Positions 9,931 to 19,809 of a stretch of DNA of 64,000 bases are shown here, piece after piece. A program made the position numbers and the translations under genes. Origin of the DNA: CAVPXC01 sp963709505 (GTDB taxonomy: Bacteria > Chloroflexota > Anaerolineae > JAAEKA01); assembly GCA_963709505.1 (NCBI GenBank), contig CAVPXC010000030.1, positions 1 through 64,000 on the forward strand. The letters run 5' to 3'. Positions within the stretch are counted from its first letter, which is position 1; each line of letters begins with the position of its first letter. The notes under the pieces are model-generated. The model was not told where the DNA came from, did not search any database, and saw nothing but the letters and a program-made list of their open reading frames with translations.

Positions 9931-10422
9931 CTATGTACCCAGCAGCTCGCGCCAATCGATCTGCGGCACGATCTCGTTCAGGTCGTGGCCGGCGTCGACG
10001 ACGTGGAAGGTAAGGGTTGGAAAGAGCTGCCCGGCCAGCGCCCGGGTGGGCTCAAGGGGTACGATCTCGTCGCGGCTGCCATGATAGACGGTCACGGGAA
10101 TCGCAAGGGGGAGCGCCTTGAGCGGCACCTGGTCCAGGTCGAGAAAGGGCAGGGCAGGCGCCAGCAGAACCAACCTGTCTACTTGCGCCGGATGCTGGCA
10201 GGCAAACACCGCGGCCATCAGCCCGCCCAAGCTGGAGCCAATCAGCATCCAGCCGGCCGTGTCGCCGAGGATTTCCTGCAGCCGCGCCATCCGCTCCCAG
10301 ACGTCGCCGGGAAAGTCGGGCGCGACCAGGTCGGGATAGAGGTTACGAAGGAAAATCGGTTTGAATCCCCGGCTGCTGCCGGCCAGGCCGTGGATGAAGA
10401 GGAGGCGGGAAGAAGCGGTCAT
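9931..10422 (-). CDS. small alpha/beta hydrolase, YqiA/UPF0227-like
   Basis: This 163-residue minimal alpha/beta hydrolase starts with the strand LLFIHGLAGSSRGFKP (oxyanion region HG). The nucleophile elbow is GSSLGG (serine near residue 64), the acid is in YHGSRDEIVP, and the histidine is in DAGHDLNE. This fits the YqiA/YcfP esterase family, in which substrates are short acyl esters or thioesters; the real substrate is unknown. It is the first gene of a two-gene unit with plsC. A broken partial copy lies at 11735-11961. Confidence 0.8.
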   Translation of the reverse strand: MTASSRLLFIHGLAGSSRGFKPIFLRNLYPDLVAPDFPGDVWERMARLQEILGDTAGWMLIGSSLGGLMAAVFACQHPAQVDRLVLLAPALPFLDLDQVPLKALPLAIPVTVYHGSRDEIVPLEPTRALAGQLFPTLTFHVVDAGHDLNEIVPQIDWRELLGT

Positions 10423-10463
10423 GCGTGGTTTGTCTCGTTTGTGCGTGGCAATAGTCCACCCGG

Positions 10464-10491
10464 ATTATATCCGAATATGCGAAGAGTTCAA
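10464..10491 (-). promoter_or_regulatory. promoter of the hydrolase-plsC unit
   Basis: On the minus strand TTGAAC (10486-10491) is followed after 16 bases by TATAAT (10464-10469), about 42 bases before the hydrolase ATG. The same arrangement recurs at 11610-11637, which supports its being a functional block that was duplicated. Confidence 0.55.
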
Positions 10492-10565
10492 CTGAACGCG
10501 GCCCTGCCCGAACGCTCGAGCCGGCGGCCCTCCACGATTGCCGCACGAGAACATGAATACCGAGA

Positions 10566-10970
10566 TCAGCCCGGTAAGTATAACCGTTGGACACCGCGGT
10601 AGACTTCGAGATCCAGCATGACCTCTGCAAGTCTGAGGGCGCAAGCCCGGCAATAGATTGGATCACTGAGCACGCGGCGGAGATTGCTGATCGTCAGCAC
10701 AGGGAGGCTGTTGGATGTGCTCAAGCGTCGGATCGTGCTTTCCAGCGACCGCTCGCCATCGCTGGTCTTGCGATTGCCGGTCAGCAGGACGAAACCATGA
10801 TCCTGGCAGTGATGCCAGACAACGACGTCTTCGGCATCGGTCGAGAGTCCGACATCGACGAAGAAGCGCAGTTCCAATGGGATCAGCTTGATGTATCCCC
10901 CGGCGTCAAGCGTGCGAAAGATGGCCCGCGCCTGCCCCTCGCAGTTGTAGTCACTGAGAACTGTCTGCAT
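10566..10970 (-). CDS. PIN-like (Mut7-C/DUF5615-type) putative toxin
   Basis: This 134-residue protein has an N-terminal strand with aspartate (VLSDYN), a central GLSTDAEDVVVWHHC segment and LLTGNRKTSD. That pattern resembles the D...GL..D..V...C...G..LLTxN pattern of DUF5615/Mut7-C PIN-like nucleases, with acidic residues at about 7, 47 and 71. It overlaps the upstream DUF433-type gene by 20 bases, the usual antitoxin-toxin order. Ribonuclease activity is inference from the family. Confidence 0.6.
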   Translation of the reverse strand: MQTVLSDYNCEGQARAIFRTLDAGGYIKLIPLELRFFVDVGLSTDAEDVVVWHHCQDHGFVLLTGNRKTSDGERSLESTIRRLSTSNSLPVLTISNLRRVLSDPIYCRACALRLAEVMLDLEVYRGVQRLYLPG

Positions 10971-11361
10971 CGACCGCGACCTTGTACCCGCTGTCGGAGC
11001 GTTCTCGCAGGACGCGCAGGGCCGCCCGCTGTGAGGTCATGGGCAGGGTGGCTACATACGCATCAGCCTCTGCGGCCTGGCGGCGATAGAACGCCTCCCG
11101 TTCCGCCAACTGCTGCCTGATGCGCGCCAGTTGCGGCTCCAGCTCGACGCGATGCTGGGCGATGTAGACCAGCGCGGTCTGAACTTGCATGGGCGACAAG
11201 TTGAACGTCAGGCCGATCTCATACTGGGAGTTGCCTGCGTCGTGAGCGTCCATCACGTCGAACACGCTGACGCGGCTTTCGCTGATCAGCGGCCCCATGT
11301 CGGTCTCGATGATCGTGTATCGCCGCCCGTTGGACTCGGCGCCCTTTGTCTTGGCAGTCAT
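10951..11361 (-). CDS. DUF433-related antitoxin-like protein
   Basis: The core RYTIIETDMGPLISESRVSVFDVMDAHDAGNSQYEIGLTF resembles DUF433 proteins (I..dp.i.gGkP.i.gtRi.V..i......G.s..ei...f.l), with a predicted winged-helix end NLSPMQVQTALVYIAQHR. An extended charged coiled coil (LARIRQQLAEREAFYRRQ) follows. The preferred start is ATG 11361, because GTGGAG sits 8-11 bases upstream; an in-frame GTG at 11376 is an alternative. It is paired with the PIN-like gene downstream. Confidence 0.65.
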   Translation of the reverse strand: MTAKTKGAESNGRRYTIIETDMGPLISESRVSVFDVMDAHDAGNSQYEIGLTFNLSPMQVQTALVYIAQHRVELEPQLARIRQQLAEREAFYRRQAAEADAYVATLPMTSQRAALRVLRERSDSGYKVAVDADSSQ

Positions 11362-11411
11362 TGCATCACGCTCCACGCTGTTCGTACGTAGACGAGTTGA
11401 ACCTCTGGATC

Positions 11412-11441
11412 ATTATACCTGTCTGAAGTGGCGCCGTCCAA
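11412..11441 (-). promoter_or_regulatory. promoter of the DUF433/PIN-like pair
   Basis: The minus strand carries TTGGAC (11436-11441), an 18-base spacer and a perfect TATAAT (11412-11417), about 50 bases before the antitoxin start. Confidence 0.45.
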
Positions 11442-11601
11442 TGGCGCTGTGCGCCCCTTTCGCCACATCCCCGCCAAGACAGCGCTAACCCGCAGGTGTT
11501 CTCGTCCGGACGATCGAGCCGGCGGCCCTACGGACTCGGGCGGGACCTGGTCTCGAGCGAAGTTCGATAGGGGATTTCGTCGCCGACTCTGTTGCTGTGG
11601 C

Positions 11602-11643
11602 CAACCTGGATTATACCCAGATACTTGGAGAGTTCAACTCAAT
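11602..11643 (-). repeat. duplicated copy of the hydrolase promoter region
   Basis: CCTGGATTATACCC...GAGAGTTCAACTC here matches CCCGGATTATATCC...AAGAGTTCAACTG at 10459-10493, including TATAAT, a 16-base spacer and TTGAAC on the minus strand. A neighbouring block, CGAGCCGGCGGCCCT, is also shared (about 10513 and 11515). It lies upstream of the DUF433 gene, not of a hydrolase. Confidence 0.6.
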
Positions 11644-11646
11644 ACT

Positions 11647-11722
11647 CTGTAAAGTTAATCCTTGCGTAGTGTCACCCTGAGGCTCGGCGAAGGGTGACAC
11701 TACGCAGAAATCTGGTTTACAG
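11647..11722. repeat. inverted repeat of the GTGTCACCCTGAGGCTCGGCGAAGG type
   Basis: TGCGTAGTGTCACCCT (11663-11678) pairs perfectly with AGGGTGACACTACGCA (11691-11706). An outer CTGTAAA/TTTACAG pair extends it. The loop GAGGCTCGGCGA also occurs in the element at 30847-30931. It separates the duplicated promoter from the hydrolase pseudogene. Confidence 0.75.
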
Positions 11723-11734
11723 GGTACTCAATGT

Positions 11735-11961
11735 CGGGATGCTTGCAGGCAAAGACCGCGGCCATCAGCCCGCCCATGCTGGAACCGACCTTGGTCCAGC
11801 CGGCCGTGTCGCCTAGGATCTCTTGCAGCCGCGCCGTCCGCTCCTAGACATCGCCGTGAAAATCGGGTGCGACCAGGTCGGGGTAGAAGCTGCAGAGAAA
11901 AGTTGGCTTGAAGCCCTGGCTGCTCCCGGCCAGGCCGTGGATGAATAGGCGCTTGGGGCAT
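11735..11961 (-). pseudogene. broken partial copy of the YqiA-like hydrolase
   Basis: In one frame the minus strand reads RLFIHGLAGSSQGFKPTF, then YPDLVAPDFHGDV, a TAG stop where the intact gene has tryptophan, ERTARLQEILGDTAGW, VGSSMGGLMAAVFACKHPD, and then homology ends. This is the 5' half of the hydrolase at 9931-10422. The nucleotide identity is high, but the copy carries a nonsense codon and has lost the acid and histidine part. It is a decayed duplicate about 1.3 kb from the intact gene. Confidence 0.85.
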
Positions 11962-11970
11962 AGATCGCTT

Positions 11971-13902
11971 CTATTTGATCGCGTCAACGCTGCTGATGTC
12001 CACCCGGCGCCACCTGAAAATCAATCTTTCGACCAACGCGTCGATGGCTTCTTGTGGAGGTAGTTTGTCTGCGGGCGCTTCTGCGCCGAGAGCGACCAGC
12101 GCCTCAAGATCGGGATAGGGCAGCGCCCGTAGATCCGTCGTGTTGACCTGGGTGTGTCCATTGAACAAGCGAAAAAACTTGTCAATGACGGTAGAGTTAA
12201 GATACAGCGCCAGACCCCAAGCCAGTGCCGGGGAAAGACCTTTTCCTTGCGCATGAAATACATTGAGATGGTTCTCGAAGCCAACCCGGTCAGCGACTAC
12301 ACGTGTTGGGTCATAAACTGCAGCGAAGATCCGCCGCCTTTCTTCCTTCGACGAGAACCGGCGTGTCAACGTGTAGTAGCCCTGCGGCATTAGCCATTTT
12401 CGCGTTTCGATGTCGTCGTCAATTGCGTTGGGTTTTCTGCCGTTCGTTCTTGGCCACACCACATAGCCGTCTTGGACGTGCGCCGGGTAGATCAATGGAA
12501 CCGAGGCCGGCTCCTGTGTCTGGTGGATATGGGCCTTGAGTTTGAAATCCACTACCGGTCCTGTGGATACCGTAATACCCAGATCGCGCAGCGAATGTCC
12601 AAGCCCCTTTACTCTTTGAGCGATCTCGGTGTCTTCCAGGGTCGTTGGAATATGAATGATTTGACTTGGATCGCTAGGATGGACTACCTCAGAGAATCGC
12701 ACTGAACGGGTTTCAACGGAATCCAGTGCCAGGGCATGGCTCGACGAGAGCTGCACATCGCCTTGTTGAGGAGCTTTGACGGCGCTGAAGATAACATTCT
12801 CCTGTAGGACTTCGTCGTCTTTGAAGGCAGCATCGCGAGCCCCGAAGGTGTGGATGTGATGAAGTGCCATGTTCGCCAGGAGAAGTCTTCGAAACGGGAG
12901 GAAATAAGGCCCATTGCAAAAGCTGCGCGGTGTGATGGCAACCAACTCACCGGCTGGCGCCAACAACTGAACAGCTAGCGCTACAAAGGCAGCATAGAGA
13001 TTCGTGGCTTCGATACCGATGCTCCGCAGAAGCAGTCTGTGAGCTGATTGGCTGTTGATTTTTTTGTAAGGTGGATTGGCGATGACGTGCGTAAACGATA
13101 AAGGCTTGCTGAAAAGCCCGCCAGCCAAAGCCTCTGTGGCATGCTCGATAAAGTCAAACGGCAGGATCTCATAGGTTAGTTCGATATCCTGCGCTCTTGC
13201 CAGTACGGCGCACTCTTCGAGTGTTGTCCGAAGCGAGGCTGCCAGACCAGGATCGATTTCGTAGGCTGTAACAGAAACATGCTTGGGAGGGGTCTGCTCG
13301 TGACAGGCGCGCTGCACAAAAGCAGCGGTGAGCGATCCTACACCAGCCCCTGGGTCCAGTAAGCGAATCTCCGACCTAGTCAGGGGTGAGAATAGTGACG
13401 CCATGAACTCAGCAATTGAGGCGGGCGTCAGGAACTGCCCTAGTTGAGCTTTGTCCGACAGCGGGAGTAAGCGCGAAGCTTCCAATCTCCTTCGATCAAC
13501 ATCTGCAAGGATGAAGGCGCCCGTGTCGGGTTGAAGGTACACGGCCTCCATCGCGCCAGTGTCTCTCAGCGGCTTGATCCAATAGTCACGGCCTTCTCTG
13601 TCGAGTTTTGTGCCTCCCCGTTGAAGCGTACCGATATGGGCGGCAATGTGCTGCGTAGATGCGCCATCGCAAAATCTGGTTTCAGGTCGTGCGGCGCGGA
13701 ATAGACTGGGGGTAATGTTATCCAACAAAGCAAAGACCGCATCGACCATATCGTCTGACTCGCGGTCCATTGCGCGGAGGGTTGCCCTAATCCGGTCCTT
13801 TGTTACTCCCTGAAGCTGATCCGGTAGGCCGGTGTCTCGTATCTGAGCGATACTGGTTTGAAGGGACACGATGAGTCGATCCTCGTCCGAAAGGGTTGGC
13901 AA
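11971..13902 (-). CDS. N6-adenine DNA methyltransferase, Eco57I/BsuBI-PstI class
   Basis: The 643-residue protein has gamma-class order: motif X-like LGQFLTPASIAEFMASLF (about residues 155-172), motif I LLDPGAGVGSLTAAF (about 182-196), a motif II-like YEIDP, and catalytic motif IV ANPPYKKI (N-P-P-Y, about 278-285). The C-terminal half, with YVVWPRTNGR and GFENHLNVFH, is the target-recognition part seen in Eco57I- and PstI-type methylases. It methylates adenine N6 in an unknown target. No restriction gene lies beside it: one side is the hydrolase pseudogene and the other is DoxX. Its base composition is visibly less G+C-rich than its neighbours, consistent with transfer. Confidence 0.85.
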   Translation of the reverse strand: MPTLSDEDRLIVSLQTSIAQIRDTGLPDQLQGVTKDRIRATLRAMDRESDDMVDAVFALLDNITPSLFRAARPETRFCDGASTQHIAAHIGTLQRGGTKLDREGRDYWIKPLRDTGAMEAVYLQPDTGAFILADVDRRRLEASRLLPLSDKAQLGQFLTPASIAEFMASLFSPLTRSEIRLLDPGAGVGSLTAAFVQRACHEQTPPKHVSVTAYEIDPGLAASLRTTLEECAVLARAQDIELTYEILPFDFIEHATEALAGGLFSKPLSFTHVIANPPYKKINSQSAHRLLLRSIGIEATNLYAAFVALAVQLLAPAGELVAITPRSFCNGPYFLPFRRLLLANMALHHIHTFGARDAAFKDDEVLQENVIFSAVKAPQQGDVQLSSSHALALDSVETRSVRFSEVVHPSDPSQIIHIPTTLEDTEIAQRVKGLGHSLRDLGITVSTGPVVDFKLKAHIHQTQEPASVPLIYPAHVQDGYVVWPRTNGRKPNAIDDDIETRKWLMPQGYYTLTRRFSSKEERRRIFAAVYDPTRVVADRVGFENHLNVFHAQGKGLSPALAWGLALYLNSTVIDKFFRLFNGHTQVNTTDLRALPYPDLEALVALGAEAPADKLPPQEAIDALVERLIFRWRRVDISSVDAIK

Positions 13903-14003
13903 GGTTCCAGAAGACGATAGCCCACGGGATTATAGGTCAGTTCAGTCAGCATGTCAATCGAGGTTTGAACAGCCAGTGCCCACGCCGGGGAGAAGCAACG
14001 AGT

Positions 14004-14504
14004 TTACGGATCTGCCACCAGCCGGCCGCCGCGCACCGTGGCGCCGATGACCAGGCCGGCGCTGACCAGCACCAGGTTCTTGATGATGTACTGCCCCTCC
14101 AGCGTCGGCACGATGGGCACAATCTGGAAAACCTGATCGGGGAAGAGGAGAATCGGCATGGCGGTGCCGACCATCTGAAAGGCCAACAGCAACAGCGTCA
14201 GCCGCATGGCCACGCCGGTGATCAGCCCCAGGCCGATCAGTGTCTCCAGCGTAGCAACCACGAAGGCGGCGGTCGCCGGCGGGATCAAGCCGAAGCTCAA
14301 CCGGTTGATGGTGTTGGTCACCAGCTCTTCAGCCGGGCTGACACCGGGGAAGAACTTGAGGAAGCCGAACCAGAGGAAGACCAGGCCCAGGCTGATGCGC
14401 AGCAACAGGATGCCATAGCGGGCCATCCAGCGGGTCAGGCGCAAGTCGATCTGATCGAAGCGTGCGCGCCAACTCTCCTTGTGGTTTTCAGCGCTTGCAG
14501 ACAT
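14004..14504 (-). CDS. DoxX-like/DUF417 membrane protein
   Basis: The 166-residue protein has four helices: ILLLRISLGLVFLWFGFLKF (about residues 27-46), ATAAFVVATLETLIGLGLI, VAMRLTLLLLAFQMVGTAM, and IIKNLVLVSAGLVIGATV. The first helix with F-G-x-x-K-F-F-P-G is typical of the DoxX/YkgB family. Family functions are unclear (quinone-linked or stress-related proposals). The ATG at 14504 is chosen over one 24 bases upstream because AAGGAG lies 8 bases before it. Confidence 0.75.
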   Translation of the reverse strand: MSASAENHKESWRARFDQIDLRLTRWMARYGILLLRISLGLVFLWFGFLKFFPGVSPAEELVTNTINRLSFGLIPPATAAFVVATLETLIGLGLITGVAMRLTLLLLAFQMVGTAMPILLFPDQVFQIVPIVPTLEGQYIIKNLVLVSAGLVIGATVRGGRLVADP

Positions 14505-14611
14505 GTGACACACTCCTTGGTTGCTCATAGCAGTCTGGTTACGTAGCTGATGGTACCTGAGTTGCGCTCTACATGCCGTAAGACCACCTACAGGTGAATC
14601 GTGACGCCCGG

Positions 14612-17600
14612 TTATCGCTGCCGCAGAGCGGCGTTGGCCGGCCGCTCCCACGCCATGCCGGGATACTCCCGATAGAACCCCACGGCCTCCAGCAGCGGCT
14701 GGCCGGGGCTTTCCAGCACGGGAGCGCCGTTCCAGGCGTGGACGATGAGGCGGCGCTCGAATGTGGCCAGGTGCTGCACCAGGGTTTGCAGCGCAGCCTG
14801 AACCACAGCCTCGGCGACGCCTTGCGCCGTGGTGATGCGGCTGCCGGTGTCCTCCGCCAACAACATGGGTAGTCCGCGCTGTTGCACCAACCACGTTGAC
14901 GGAATCCGCGGAAACGTCAAGGCCTCGCCGTCAGCGGTCAGTGGTCCGCCGTCCTGCGCCAAACCATAGAGATTAGCCGGGTCACAGGCGTTGAGCACCA
15001 CGACCGACGAATCGTCGCCGAGTGAGCGGACAGCCCGCAAGCGCTCCACAACCTCGGGCAAAGCAAATTGCACCCCCGGCAGACCCTGCACGAAGTAGCC
15101 TCGGCGCACTTCGCCGCGCATTTCCATCCGCTGGAGATACCGGTAGATTGGCTCCCAGTCCCAACTAGCTGTCCTCCGCCTCCAGGCTCGTGCGGGTGAC
15201 CACGCCGTGCCGCGCCAGCAGCTGTCGCGCCTGGCGGGCGATCCGTTCGTCCGCCGGCAGCGGCTTGCCCAGGATGCCAAAGCGATGCACGAGCGTCCAA
15301 CGGCCGGCCCAGGCCGCGGCCGGCGTCGCCTCGAGGCGCTTGCGCACCCGTTGCCGGGCGGCCTTGAGCTCGCTTTGACTGGGCCGGCTTCGCACTCGGG
15401 TCGGTCGGGCTCGGCTACCCAACCGTTGCGCCAGGTCGGCCTCCAGCGCGCTGTACGGCCGCTGCTCCGAGCCCTCTGGCGTTGGGTTGCCGCGGCGCAC
15501 AAGGCTGCGCATGGACTCCAGGCTGTCGCCGGTGACAAGGCCGGACAGGATCAGCTCGACCAGCGCGGCCTCCGTGGCCTCGCTGCTGAGATCCAAGGCG
15601 CCCGCGATGTCGGCGAAAAAGACGGCGCCCTCGGACTGGAGGAAGCCAACAACGGCCTGGGCCTGGCGGCTCAGGCCGGATGGGTCGTCCGGCGCCGGGG
15701 ATACAAAAGCGCTGCCCTCGCCGCGGAAGATGAAACGCACGCGTGCGCGCCGCGCATCGGCCTCGCCGGAGCCGATCCAAATGAGCTCGCCGCTGTGACA
15801 CAGCGCGGCTGTCTCCTGTGGATCATAGCGGGCCAGCCGTAAAGGCAGGACATCGCGCTCCCAGACCTGGCCAGGCACCGGTAGAGCGCGCAGTTGCTGC
15901 AGCGCCTGCGTCAGTGCGCCAGATCCATTCAACCGCTCGGCCGGGTGGATGTGCTGCCAGCGCGCCAGAAAGTCGGCATAGACGGCAAACGGCGCCGGCT
16001 GCACCTCCTGGCGCAGGATCGACAGCGTGCGGCGGTGGATCTGCTCGAGGGCGCGGCGGTCGAGGTATTCGGAAAGTGGAGGGTGGAGGGTGGAGGGTGA
16101 AGCGGGCGTAGTGAAGCGACCTTCGGCGAGGTCGCGGTCGGCGATTAAGCGTTCGAGCTCGGTTTGGAGCCAGTCAATCGGAAAGTCGTACCGCCGGCGG
16201 ATGTCCTCGGTGGTCACCGGGCCGGCGTGGCGCAGGTAGCGCTCGAGGATGCGCTGGGCGGCGTCGGTAGATTGGTAGATTGGTAGATTGGTAAGGTGGT
16301 CCGGAAGAATCGGAAAAGTCGGAAGAGTCCGAAGAGTGGGAAGAAATGCCCTGCTATAATCCTCGGCGTATTCGGCGGCGATCCAGCGCTCTTCGATGCC
16401 GTGAGCCGTTGGAATGGCCTGCAGCACGATGCGGCGTTCGCCGGCCAAGCGACCGATCCAGCCCGATGGGTCGGCCACGCAGATGGCGGCAATCTCGGAC
16501 GGCGACAGGTCGCCCATCTGCTGCAGGAGCACCGCGAGTTCCTCGGCGGTGCGAGCCTGGGCGGTAGGCGCGGTGTGTTGAAGGTGGCTGCGGATCTCGG
16601 CGACGGCCTCGGGCCTCAGCAGCTCATCCAGCGCGATATCCTTGAGCAGGTCCTGCAGCAGGTCACGCTGCATTGCCAGGGTTTGAAGCTGCCGCTCGGC
16701 CTTGGGTGCGTCCGATTCGTACAAGTAGATGCTGGTGAAATCCCACAGCAGGCTTTGCGCCACCGGCGACGGGGCGACCGACTCGACGGCGACCACTTCG
16801 ATCTCGCCGGTCTGGATGCCCGCCAGCACTTCGTGCAAATGCGGCACGTCGAGTACGTCCTGCAGCACGTCGCGATAGGTCTCGGCGACGATGGGGAAAT
16901 CCTGCATTTTGCGCACGATCTGCAGCAGGTCCCGGGCTCGCAGGCGCTGAAGCCAGAACGGGGTGCGCTTCCCGCCGCGCAGCGTTGGGAGCAACAGCGC
17001 GCGGGCCGCATTCTGGCGGAAGCGCGCGCCGAAGGCTGCCGAATTGGGTAGTTCGGCCAGGATCCTCTCGCGCTTCGCTCGGCGTCATCTCCGTCACGAT
17101 ATCCAACGGAAAATCAGCATCGGAAGCCGGGAAGCGCAGCAGGATGCCGTCGTCGTTGCTCTGCACCTCCACCTCGACACCTGTGCGCTCGCGCAGCGCG
17201 CTGGCCAATGCCAATCCCCATGGCCCGTTGACCCGCCCGCCGAAACACGAATGCACCACCATGCGCGGGTCGCCCAGTGCGTCGTCGAACACCTCGACGA
17301 TCACCGACCGGTCCGATGAGATCGTGCCGACCGAGTCCAGCTGGCTGGCGACGTATGACAGGACGTGCCAGGCGGAGGCGTCGTCGAGCGCGTAGTCGTG
17401 TTTGAGCCAGGCGAGTAACCCGTAAACCGTAAAACGTAACCCGGAAGGGGAGTTGTTGGGATGGGTCGGGTCGTCTAGCGCCGAACGCCATTGTTCTACG
17501 AGTAGGCTTAAGCTAGGCGCCGGTTCCTCCGACAGGATCTGACCTGTCCTGACTGGTTCGGACTGTGTCTGAGTTTCTCCAAGCTCCTGTGCCGCCACCA

Positions 17601-19576
17601 ACCTCTCCGCCACCGCGCGCCGGAATTCGCCCACCCGTTTACCCAGCTCGTACGGCCGCCAGGGAAAATCGCCGCGCCAGAAGGGCATGCGGGGTGTCGC
17701 GCCCGGCGCCTCGACTACCTGGACCTTGTCGTCGGTGATCTCGATCACCCGCCAGACCTGCGAGCCGAGCATGAAGGCGTCGCCGACGCGGGTTTCGTAC
17801 ACGAACTCCTCGTCCAGCTCGCCCAGCTTGGTCTTGCCGTTGCCCAGATACGCGCCGAACGCGCCCCGGTCGGCGATCGTCCCGCCGTTGGTGATCGCGA
17901 TCAACCGCGATCCGGGCAGCGCGGCCAGCCGGTTGTTGACCCGGTCCCATGACAACCGCGGCCGCAGCTCCTGGTGCGCTTGGCTGGGAAAGCGGCCGGA
18001 CAGCATCTCCAACACAGCCTGGAAGACGCGTGGAGTCAGGTCTTGGTAGGCATAGACGCAGCGTATAAGGTCGAACAGCGCGTCGACGTCCCAGGTCTCG
18101 ACGGCGACCATCGCTACGATCTGTTGAGCTAGCACGTCCAGCGGATTGCGCGGGGTGGCGATTGGCTCGACCTCGCCGCGCAGCATGCCGCCGGCAATGG
18201 CTGCGGCTTCCATGATGTCCTCGCGGTGGGTCGGGAAAATGCGGCCCTTGCTTGTCTGTCCAACCAGGTGTCCGGACCGGCCGACGCGCTGCAGCCCCTG
18301 CGCCACCGACTTGGGCGACTGGAGCTGAACCACCAGGTCCACCGCGCCGATGTCGATGCCCAACTCTAGCGAGGAAGTACCGACGAGCGCCGGCAGCTCC
18401 CCGGCCTTGAGCTGCTGCTCCATCTCCAACCGCGCCTCGCGCGACATGCTGCCGTGATGCGCGCGGATCGCGTTGCCGGAGGTGCCCGCGCCCGCGGCCA
18501 TTAAGCCACTGCCGACCGCCACGCCGTTCCGGATCAATCCGCTGGCCTGGCCTGAGGATTCGGCTGCGATCTGCTCGTTGAGCCGGTCGGCCGTGCGTTC
18601 GGCCTGGCGGCGGTTGTTGGCGAAGATCAGGGTCGTGCGGTGCAGGCGGATCAGCTCGAGCACCCGCGGGATGATCGCCGGCCAGACCGAGCCGCCGGGC
18701 AGGGTGCGGAAGTCGTCCACGACGGTTTCGACTTGTAGGTCCAGTGGCTTTTTGTAGCCCGCGTCGACGATGGTGACCGGCCGCGGCCGCAAAGTGCGCT
18801 CGGCGCTCGGCCCGGCAACCCATTCGTTGCCGCCGAGGAAACGGGCGACCTCGTCGAGTGGCCGGATGGTGGCCGAGAGGCCGATTCGTTGCACCGGCTG
18901 CTGCGCCAAAGTGCTGCAGGCGTTCCAGGCTCAGAGCCAGGTGCACCCCGCGCTTCTCGCCGGCCAGGGTGTGGATTTCGTCGACGATCACCGTGCGCAC
19001 CGATTTGAAGAGCTGCCGCGCGCGTGGGCTGGTGAGCATCAGATAGAGAGATTCGGGGGTCGTGATCAGGATGTGCGGCGGCCGTTTAAGCATCGCCTGC
19101 CGCTCGCGCTGCGGCGTGTCACCGGAGCGGACCAGCACGCTGATCTCCGGGAAATCTACGCCCATCTCTGCAGCTGTGCGTCGGATGCCCGCCAGCGGTA
19201 CGCGCAGGTTGCGTTGGATGTCGTTATTCAGCGCCTTCAGCGGCGAGATGTATACGATCCGAATCCCCTGGCTGCTTTCGGCTTGAGCACGTTTGCGCTT
19301 GCCCGTTCCTCGCCTGTTACCTTCATTATCCGCAAGTTCACTGCTTGCCGCACCACGCTCCACTCTCCACCCTCCACTCTCCACTCTCCACAGCTCCTCA
19401 ATTCCCCACAAAAACGCCGCCATCGTCTTGCCGGACCCGGTGGGTGCGAGGATTAGCGTATTTTCGCCGCGCTGGATCGCCGGCCAGCCTTCGACTTGCG
19501 GTGGAGTGGGTTCGCCGAGCGCGGTGCGGAACCATTCACGAACGGGTGGGGAGAAGCTCTGAAGCACGTTAGTCAT
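14612..19576 (-). CDS. lhr: Lhr-family ATP-dependent helicase (three frameshifts)
   Basis: The restored protein has about 1650 residues, the length of bacterial Lhr with the extended C-terminal part. It is a superfamily 2 3'-5' helicase acting on DNA and DNA:RNA duplexes. Motifs in order are the Q-motif region TPPQVEGWPAIQ, Walker A APTGSGKTMAAF, YISPLKAL, TTPESLYLML, Walker B VDEIHTLAGEKRG, motif III LSATIRP, RAHHGSMSRE, TSSLELGIDIG and QRVGRSGH. A winged helix/Lhr-core domain and a long C-terminal module follow. The frame changes at about 18904-18910, 17064-17075 and 15163-15167, and homology continues each time. Low-complexity inserts encoded by 7-9 bp tandem tracts lie between Walker A and YISPLKAL and at three other places. 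The start is ATG 19576. Confidence 0.88.
16076..16102. repeat. heptamer tract (GTGGAGG)n inside lhr
   Basis: Consecutive units GTGGAGG x3 and GTGAAGC are read through by lhr on the other strand as a Ser-Thr-Leu-His-Pro-Pro linker. The same heptamer family appears at 19353-19394 and 35385-35415. Confidence 0.75.
16266..16344. repeat. GGTAGATT x3 and TCGGAAGAG-type tandem tract inside lhr
   Basis: Three exact copies of GGTAGATT are followed by degenerate TCCGGAAGAATCGGAAAAG-like units of 8-10 bp. lhr reads it as a proline/leucine-rich insert of roughly 25 residues that the helicase family does not need. Confidence 0.7.
17415..17442. repeat. heptamer tract GTAACCC/GTAAACC x4 inside lhr
   Basis: Units GTAACCC, GTAAACC, GTAAAAC and GTAACCC are exactly 7 bases each. 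They lie within the lhr coding sequence, where they encode an insert reading LRFTVYGLL. Confidence 0.75.
19353..19394. repeat. heptamer tract CCACTCT/CCACCCT x6 inside lhr
   Basis: Six consecutive 7-base units (CCACGCT, CCACTCT, CCACCCT, CCACTCT, CCACTCT, CCACAGC) lie between the Walker A and motif Ia coding regions of lhr. They encode W-R-V-E-S-G-G-W-R-V-E-R, part of a roughly 40-residue insert. Confidence 0.8.
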
Positions 19577-19809
19577 GATGAGATTATACTCCAATAGGCT
19601 CTCATGAACAAGAACATGTGTGCGAACGGCAGGGCTTTTCAAAAGTCGCGACTGCGCTCCCAAGTGTCACCCTGAGTTTTCGATCCCGCGCAGCGGGATG
19701 CGCCGGTCAAAAAACCCAGGGAGTTTCTAGGTAGCGAACGGTCTGGTAGGTCACAGCAGTCAAATTCGTCGCGTCCCGCGTGTCGAAGTGTGATATACCT
19801 AACCTGCCC

